From the NCBI GenBank assembly GCA_016714465.1, contig JADKDT010000002.1:434001-498000 (forward strand): DNA of 64,000 nt, given 5' to 3'. Below the pieces are notes generated by a model. That model did no database searches and was not told the DNA's origin. It saw only the letters and a list, made by a program, of their open reading frames with translations. The translations under genes and the position numbers were made by a program. Below are positions 60,108 through 64,000 of the stretch, piece by piece (position 1 is the stretch's first letter; every line of letters begins with the position of its first letter). Source of the DNA: Candidatus Brachythrix odensensis (GTDB lineage: Bacteria; Chloroflexota; Anaerolineae; J036; Brachytrichaceae).

Positions 60108-60355
60108 CTATTCCGCGGGTGGGGGAACGGGCAGATCCTCGACCTTGACCCCAATCCACTTGTCACCCTCTTCGACCAGCATGATCGGGATACCATCCCG
60201 GATCGGGGCATTGCGCCCGTAGACCGGCTCGACCAGCCAGGCATCCTTTGCAGCTCGAGTTTGCCCGGATCCTCGCCGGGGACGCGCGTCGCGGTCGAAA
60301 CGCAAAACGGACAGCGCAGGATACTCATCAATTCCGGACTGATCGGGGATGCCAT
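60108..60355 (-). pseudogene. Trm112/YcaR-family small zinc-ribbon-like protein, split by a frameshift
   Basis: From ATG 60355: SPELMSILRCPFCVSTATRV, with a CxxC, to GKLELQ; in the other frame DAWLVEPVYGRNAPIRDGIP then IMLVEEGDKW to 60108. The break is at AAA (TTT at 60247-60249); one more A gives LQKDAWLVEP. The joined product is about 82 residues. Trm112-like proteins support methyltransferases or are of unknown role in bacteria. Only one Cys pair is visible. Confidence 0.75.
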
Positions 60356-60383
60356 GGGCCTTCTTTGCTCCTTCTCTCGTCGC

Positions 60384-60863
60384 CTACATTCGGGCCATAT
60401 CGCTGGCCCACGGCTCAATCTTACCAATAGACCATCGCGGAATGAGGAGCCGCAGCGGTTTGGGGAGCAGGTTCACTTCCCCGAGATTGTGGGTGGGGTT
60501 CCAGAAAAACTCAATGCCTTCCTCAGCGGCCTCAAGTCGCGCGCGGCGGGCAATCACACTGCTCGAAAGCTGAAAGACAAGGTTAATCTCGTGGTGTCGA
60601 CGCTCGCTCGTGCCCTGGCCTTGCACGAACGATGACTCAATTGCGCCCAGATAGCGCTCGGCGCGGGCCTTCATCCCCAGTTCTTCAAGGATTTCACGCT
60701 CCAGCGCGGCGCCAGCCGTCTCGCCAAACTCGACGTGACCGCCGGGGAGATAGGCGTAACCGCCGCTCGATGGCCTGCACAGCATGACCCCGCGCGGTCC
60801 GATGAGAACCCCGCGAGCGATGATTTCTATGTCGGCGGCTGCGGCGATGCCTGGCTTGCTCAT
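60384..60863 (-). CDS. Nudix hydrolase
   Basis: 159 residues from ATG 60863. Complete Nudix box GHVEFGETAGAALEREILEE followed by LGM, preceded by YAYLPG. ARGVLIGPRGVMLCRPSSGG is the usual N-strand. It hydrolyses a nucleoside diphosphate linked to another moiety; substrate unknown. The open frame upstream to 60971 runs through the hairpin at 60915 and is not used. Confidence 0.9.
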   Translation of the reverse strand: MSKPGIAAAADIEIIARGVLIGPRGVMLCRPSSGGYAYLPGGHVEFGETAGAALEREILEELGMKARAERYLGAIESSFVQGQGTSERRHHEINLVFQLSSSVIARRARLEAAEEGIEFFWNPTHNLGEVNLLPKPLRLLIPRWSIGKIEPWASDMARM

Positions 60864-60905
60864 GATGATGGTGAAGGTGATGTATTTTACATCGTTAGCA
60901 GCCGT

Positions 60906-60985
60906 CCTAAACCCGATTGGCGAGATCGCAATCCCCGCGCTTCGCGCGGGGATTGCGATCTCGCCAATCACTTTAGGATGACTTC
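60906..60985. repeat. 26-bp perfect inverted repeat with CCTAAA/TTTAGG outer arms and AGGATGACTTC flank
   Basis: Arms 60915-60940 and 60944-60969 (ATTGGCGAGATCGCAATCCC core) around TTC, outer CCTAAA (60906-60911) with TTTAGG (60972-60977), and AGGATGACTTC at 60975-60985. ATTGGCGAGA also leads the element at 13768. It trails the MraY-like gene, whose stop codon touches the flank. Confidence 0.7.
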
Positions 60986-62076
60986 TAGCGAGATGAGCCT
61001 TCGTTCATGCCGTCAGTCGATGACGCTGGAGCAGAGTCGGCTGGGGCTGGTTGCCCGCGGCGGGAGCGGGCCGACAGGGCCACAAGCAGCGTCACAACCC
61101 CAAGGAAAAGCAGCGCCAACGTGATGAGCTTGAGCGTGGGCGGCTGGGGGATCAGGGCCAGCAGTCCAAAAGCCGCGCACGCAACCGCATACAACGCCAC
61201 GATCTGGCCGGCGCTCCAACCGGCGTCGGCAAGTCGAAAGTGCAGATGCCCGCGATCGCCCCGGGTGGGGTTCCTCCCGTTTCGGGCCCGGTCGAAGATC
61301 TGCCAGGCCACATCGGCAATCGGCAGGCCCAGGACCAGCATCAGCAGCGCGATCTTGGCTCCCGCAATAACGCCAACACAGGCCAGAGTAAAGCCCAGAT
61401 AGGTCGCCCCGCTGCCAAGAAAGATCCGGGCTGGCGGCAAATTGAGGAGCAGAAAACCGCACAACGTGCCAGCCAACGCGATGGGCAGCAAGGCGACGCT
61501 GTACTGGCCTTCGCGGACCATGTGGATGGCGGTCACGATCGCCGCCATCAACGCCACTGTGGCGGCCAAACCATCGACACCGTCCAGCCAGTTGACGGTG
61601 TTCATCATCCCCATGAACCAGAACAGGCTGATGACGCCAGCCACAAGCGCCGGAGCAATGACTGTCTCGCCGGTAAACGGATTGGTGAAGCGCTCAATGA
61701 AGACGAGCCCGGCCATGGCCACCACCGCCGCGACGGCCTGGGCGGCAAACTGCGGACCGGGAGGCAACTGATAACGGTCATCCAGCAGGCCAACGACAAG
61801 CAGGATCACGCCGCCGAGCAAAACGCCCGCCAGCCGGCGGGTCTCGTTGGGATCCAGGGTGGGCACCCCGAACGCCTGGGCGGCCAGCGCGGCCGCGCTG
61901 AATCCGATGAAGAGCGGCAGTATCCCGAGCCGCGAGGTGATCCGAGTATGCCGGCGCCGCCCGCCTGGCACATCGGAAATCCCAAGGCGCAGCCCCAGCA
62001 CGATCGCAAGCCGGGTCGACCCATAGGCCACGCCAAGCGCAAACAAAAACGTGATGATGGCCGGCAGTATTGGCAC
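60985..62076 (-). CDS. MraY/WecA-family undecaprenyl-phosphate sugar-1-phosphate transferase
   Basis: 363 residues from GTG 62076; TACAAT ends 6 nt before it, so the upstream open frame is rejected. About ten membrane helices; motifs GGRRRHTRITSRLG, LVVGLLDDRYQLPPG (DDxx active Asp pair), MGMMNTVNWLDGVDGLAATV, and the sugar-recognition loop RARNGRNPTRGDRGHLHFRL. The last motif (HLHFRL) is typical of WecA/TagO/polyprenyl GlcNAc-1-P transferases rather than MraY. It starts a cell-wall or surface glycan. Confidence 0.9.
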   Translation of the reverse strand: MPILPAIITFLFALGVAYGSTRLAIVLGLRLGISDVPGGRRRHTRITSRLGILPLFIGFSAAALAAQAFGVPTLDPNETRRLAGVLLGGVILLVVGLLDDRYQLPPGPQFAAQAVAAVVAMAGLVFIERFTNPFTGETVIAPALVAGVISLFWFMGMMNTVNWLDGVDGLAATVALMAAIVTAIHMVREGQYSVALLPIALAGTLCGFLLLNLPPARIFLGSGATYLGFTLACVGVIAGAKIALLMLVLGLPIADVAWQIFDRARNGRNPTRGDRGHLHFRLADAGWSAGQIVALYAVACAAFGLLALIPQPPTLKLITLALLFLGVVTLLVALSARSRRGQPAPADSAPASSTDGMNEGSSR

Positions 62077-62122
62077 TCGGCCATTGTATCGGTCTGGGCG
62101 CCCTGGCCCGTATAATTGGCCA
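62077..62122. promoter_or_regulatory. Overlapping divergent leaderless promoters
   Basis: Minus strand TACAAT (62088-62083) lies 6 nt before GTG 62076; plus strand TATAAT (62111-62116) lies 6 nt before GTG 62123. Only 22 bp separate the two -10 boxes, so each -35 region overlaps the other promoter. Confidence 0.6.
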
Positions 62123-62782
62123 GTGAATCGCCGCATGGATCGCCTGTCCGAAACGCTGCGCATGCATTGGCTCGCCTTGCTCGTGGGCGCGGTGTTTATC
62201 TATACGCTGCTCCCCTTCCTCGCCCCGGTCCTGGTGAAACTGGGCGCGCGGGGCGCGGCGCAAGTGCTTTACACGCCCTACAAGGCGGTGTGCCACACCT
62301 GGGCCTTCCGCTCCTTTTTTCTGTTTGGCGAACGTGTCGAGCACCCCCGCGCAAATGGCGACGGCATTTTTGAGCAGGCCTCCGGGATTGATCCCACGAC
62401 GGCCGATGGCCTGAATGCGGCCCGCGACTTCATCGGCAACGAGCAAATGGGCTACAAAGTCGCCTTGTGCGAGCGCGACCTTGCCATCTACGCCAGCCTC
62501 GGTCTGAACGGGCTGGCGTTTGCCCTGGTCCGCCGCCGCGCGCGTCAGTTGCCGTGGGCGGCCTTCGTCCTGATCGGGCTCGTGCCGGTCGGCCTGGATG
62601 GCTTCTCGCAGTTGTTCAGCCAGCCGCCGTTTGATCTCCTGCCCTTCTTCAACCAACTGGGGTTCCGTGAAAGCACCTGGTGGCTTAGGTTGATCACGGG
62701 CAGCCTGTTCGGGACCAGTGTCGCCTGGCTGATCTTCCCGCTCATCCAGTCGGCCTTCGACGGAGACGCGCCAAGAGAATGA
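62123..62782 (+). CDS. DUF2085-family membrane protein
   Basis: About 219 residues from GTG 62123 (ATG 62135 possible). Membrane helices near 15-35, 130-150, 155-175 and the C-terminus. The DUF2085 pattern is present: CHTWAFRSFFLFGE, then GYKVALCERDLAIYASL. Two Cys (CHTW, LCERD) are the conserved pair. Function unknown. It overlaps the TlpA-like gene by ATGA, suggesting a redox or envelope link. Confidence 0.8.
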   Translation: MNRRMDRLSETLRMHWLALLVGAVFIYTLLPFLAPVLVKLGARGAAQVLYTPYKAVCHTWAFRSFFLFGERVEHPRANGDGIFEQASGIDPTTADGLNAARDFIGNEQMGYKVALCERDLAIYASLGLNGLAFALVRRRARQLPWAAFVLIGLVPVGLDGFSQLFSQPPFDLLPFFNQLGFRESTWWLRLITGSLFGTSVAWLIFPLIQSAFDGDAPRE

Positions 62783-63330
62783 AACGCTTCCCCACCCGCC
62801 TCGTCGCGCTGGCCGCTGTGGCCGCGCTTTTCGGCTTCGGGGCGGCCTTCCTGGTGTTGCAGACAAGCAGCCCGACTGGCTCGCCCGGCCTCGCGGCGCC
62901 GCCCGCGCCGCGCCTGTTGCGCGAAGGACAGGCCGCGCCCGACTTTGCCCTGGAATCGCTCGACGGCAAGACCGTGCGCCTGGCCGATTTCCGGGGGAAA
63001 CGGGTGCTGATCAACTTCTGGGCTTCGTGGTGCGCGCCTTGCGTGGTCGAGACGCCCGACCTGGTGGCGGCTAATCAAGCACTGCGCGAGGCCAACCGGA
63101 ACATCGTGTTCCTGGGCATAGCCACCCAGGACGCGCCGGCCGATGTCCAACGCTTTGCCGAATCCCGTAACGTCGACTACGCCATCATTCTGGACCCCAA
63201 GGGCGTCGTCGGAAACGCCTACGGCGTATTCGGCCTGCCGGCCACATTCTTTGTGGATGAATCCGGCATCGTGCGAAGAATCGTCAGCGGCGCCATCACC
63301 CGCGAACGCGTGCTGGCCGAATTCCAGTAG
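62779..63330 (+). CDS. TlpA/ResA-like membrane-anchored thioredoxin
   Basis: 183 residues: N-terminal anchor (LVALAAVAALFGFGAAFLVL), then an AhpC-TSA/Redoxin fold with APDFALESLDGKTVRLADF, active site NFWASWCAPC, and the cis-Pro segment VFGLPATFFVDESG. It reduces disulfides outside the membrane, for example apocytochrome c haem sites. Coupled with DUF2085 by overlap. It may serve the cytochrome c at 22326. Confidence 0.92.
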   Translation: MKRFPTRLVALAAVAALFGFGAAFLVLQTSSPTGSPGLAAPPAPRLLREGQAAPDFALESLDGKTVRLADFRGKRVLINFWASWCAPCVVETPDLVAANQALREANRNIVFLGIATQDAPADVQRFAESRNVDYAIILDPKGVVGNAYGVFGLPATFFVDESGIVRRIVSGAITRERVLAEFQ

Positions 63331-63381
63331 GAATCGGCGGCGCCCGACGCGCCAGCGATTCCTGCCTATCTGCCCAATCCC

Positions 63382-64000
63382 ATGAACAACACCCCCGAAT
63401 CACCCATCGCCTTCGCCGTTATCGGCGGGAGCGGCCTGTATGCCATGCCCGGGCTCAGCGACGTCACCGAGGTCAAGATCGAGACGCCTTTTGGCGAGCC
63501 TTCGGACGCCATCGTCATCGGCACGCTCGAAGGCAAACGGATCGCCTTTTTGCCTCGGCACGGGCGTGGCCACCGGCTTAATCCGAGCGAGGTCCCATAC
63601 CGGGCCAATATCTACGCCCTCAAGTCGCTGGGCGCGCGCCACATCGTCAGCGTGAGCGCATGCGGCAGCCTGCGCGAAGCGCTCAAGCCGCGCGACATCG
63701 TCGTCCCGGACCAGCTCTTCGACTACACCCGCGGCAAGCGGGCCGGCAGCTTCTTCGACGGCGGCATCGTCGGGCACGCTTCGGTCGCCCATCCGTTTTC
63801 GGCCAGCCTGAGCGGCGCGATCGCTGACGCGGTTGCGGCGTCCGGAGGCACGGTCCATCGCGGCGGGGCCTTCATCACCATCGAGGGCCCGCGCTTCAGC
63901 ACCCGCGCCGAGAGCCTGGCCTACCGGGCCTGGGGCTGCGACATCATCGGCATGACCGCCAGCCCAGAGGCGTTTCTCGCCCGAGAGGCGGAGATCGATC
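63382..64000 (+). CDS. mtnP: 5'-methylthioadenosine phosphorylase, 3' end cut by window edge
   Basis: 206 codons from ATG 63382 to the edge, no stop. PNP/MTAP fold: FAVIGGSGLYAMPGL, ETPFGEPSDAIVIG, FLPRHGRGHRLNPSEVPYRA, ACGSLREALKPRDIVVPDQL, and YAW-type TIEGPRFSTRAESLAYRAWG followed by DIIGMTASPEAFLAREAEID. These are the MTAP rather than PNP residues (ASPE). It cleaves MTA with phosphate to adenine and 5-methylthioribose-1-P in methionine salvage. Confidence 0.93.
   Translation, partial: MNNTPESPIAFAVIGGSGLYAMPGLSDVTEVKIETPFGEPSDAIVIGTLEGKRIAFLPRHGRGHRLNPSEVPYRANIYALKSLGARHIVSVSACGSLREALKPRDIVVPDQLFDYTRGKRAGSFFDGGIVGHASVAHPFSASLSGAIADAVAASGGTVHRGGAFITIEGPRFSTRAESLAYRAWGCDIIGMTASPEAFLAREAEID

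Noticed and set aside
3884..60985. The palindromes considered as a CRISPR array or integron attC sites
   Set aside because: They are dispersed, one per intergenic gap, without regular spacers or short gene cassettes.
61051..62115. 354-residue reading frame opposite the MraY/WecA-like gene
   Set aside because: Gln/Arg/His-rich shadow; the minus strand has all transferase motifs.
62117..62122. TGGCCA next to the TATAAT of the DUF2085 gene as another regulon box
   Set aside because: Only a single half site, no TRGCCA partner and no copy at 22-23 bp; TGGCCA alone is common in GC-rich DNA.
1..64000. tRNA, rRNA, transposase, integrase or phage genes
   Set aside because: Read through on both strands; no cloverleaf, DDE/tyrosine recombinase or phage motif was recognised by eye. 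A dedicated RNA search was not possible.

Overview
The window is 64 kb of GC-rich (roughly 60-65 % by eye) bacterial DNA, densely coding. Gene content suggests a Chloroflexota chromosome (Anaerolineae-like): an XRE/NB-ARC/TPR regulator, a ba3-type oxidase, RNase J, two-domain multicopper oxidases, acyl-ACP desaturase, a GH4 remnant and several small membrane families. Promoters with TATAAT/TACAAT/TAGAAT about 6-8 nt before an ATG or GTG (leaderless genes) also fit. This assignment is an inference from families; there is no rRNA. I saw no tRNA, CRISPR array, phage, plasmid or insertion sequence.

Layout. 0-5 kb: truncated lipid kinase, cupin, XRE-NB-ARC-TPR regulator and a doubly broken GH4 gene. 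5-23.5 kb: a stress/respiration island holding a phosphoribosyltransferase, small membrane proteins, an SRPBCC and a triple-BON protein, a CDF exporter, a globin, two haem-copper-oxidase-like membrane proteins, a two-domain multicopper oxidase, SufS, four tandem UspA genes, a PAS histidine kinase with a NarL-type regulator, a lone receiver, DoxX, a CBS pair and a ba3-type oxidase with cytochrome c. Most promoters here carry a 14-bp inverted repeat, consensus TRGCCANNTGGCYA, usually as two copies 22-23 bp apart; I found no such pairs elsewhere. Content and motif resemble a DosR/DevR dormancy regulon, and this is the best candidate for an undescribed system.

23.7-34.7 kb: RNase J, M1-like peptidase, 2H phosphoesterase, a multicopper oxidase/ZIP operon behind a DtxR-type operator, a Zn/Cd P-type ATPase with its ArsR repressor behind an SmtB-type operator, DsrE and an MFS carrier. 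34.8-46.5 kb: APC permease, an ArgS with an altered HIGH motif, dCTP deaminase, a MarR-controlled MacAB-like exporter, and an acyl-ACP desaturase. 46.5-56.2 kb: ComF, then an unusual block with two membrane-anchored coiled-coil/helix-hairpin-helix proteins around an HTH-PIN-ATPase operon, and an SH3/C39-like/glycosidase-like protein. 56.2-64 kb: biotin carboxylase, FecR-like and OB-fold proteins, Trm112-like, Nudix, MraY/WecA-type transferase, DUF2085, TlpA/ResA thioredoxin and a truncated MTA phosphorylase.

Two whole-window patterns stand out. Long inverted repeats (about 20-26 bp arms, 3-4 nt TTC/TCC/GAA loops, C/G-rich apex) sit at almost every convergent gene end and in some divergent regions. 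Eight genes are split by frameshifts, mostly at homopolymers inside well conserved domains; these look more like base-calling indels than decay, except the GH4 gene, which also lacks an internal segment.
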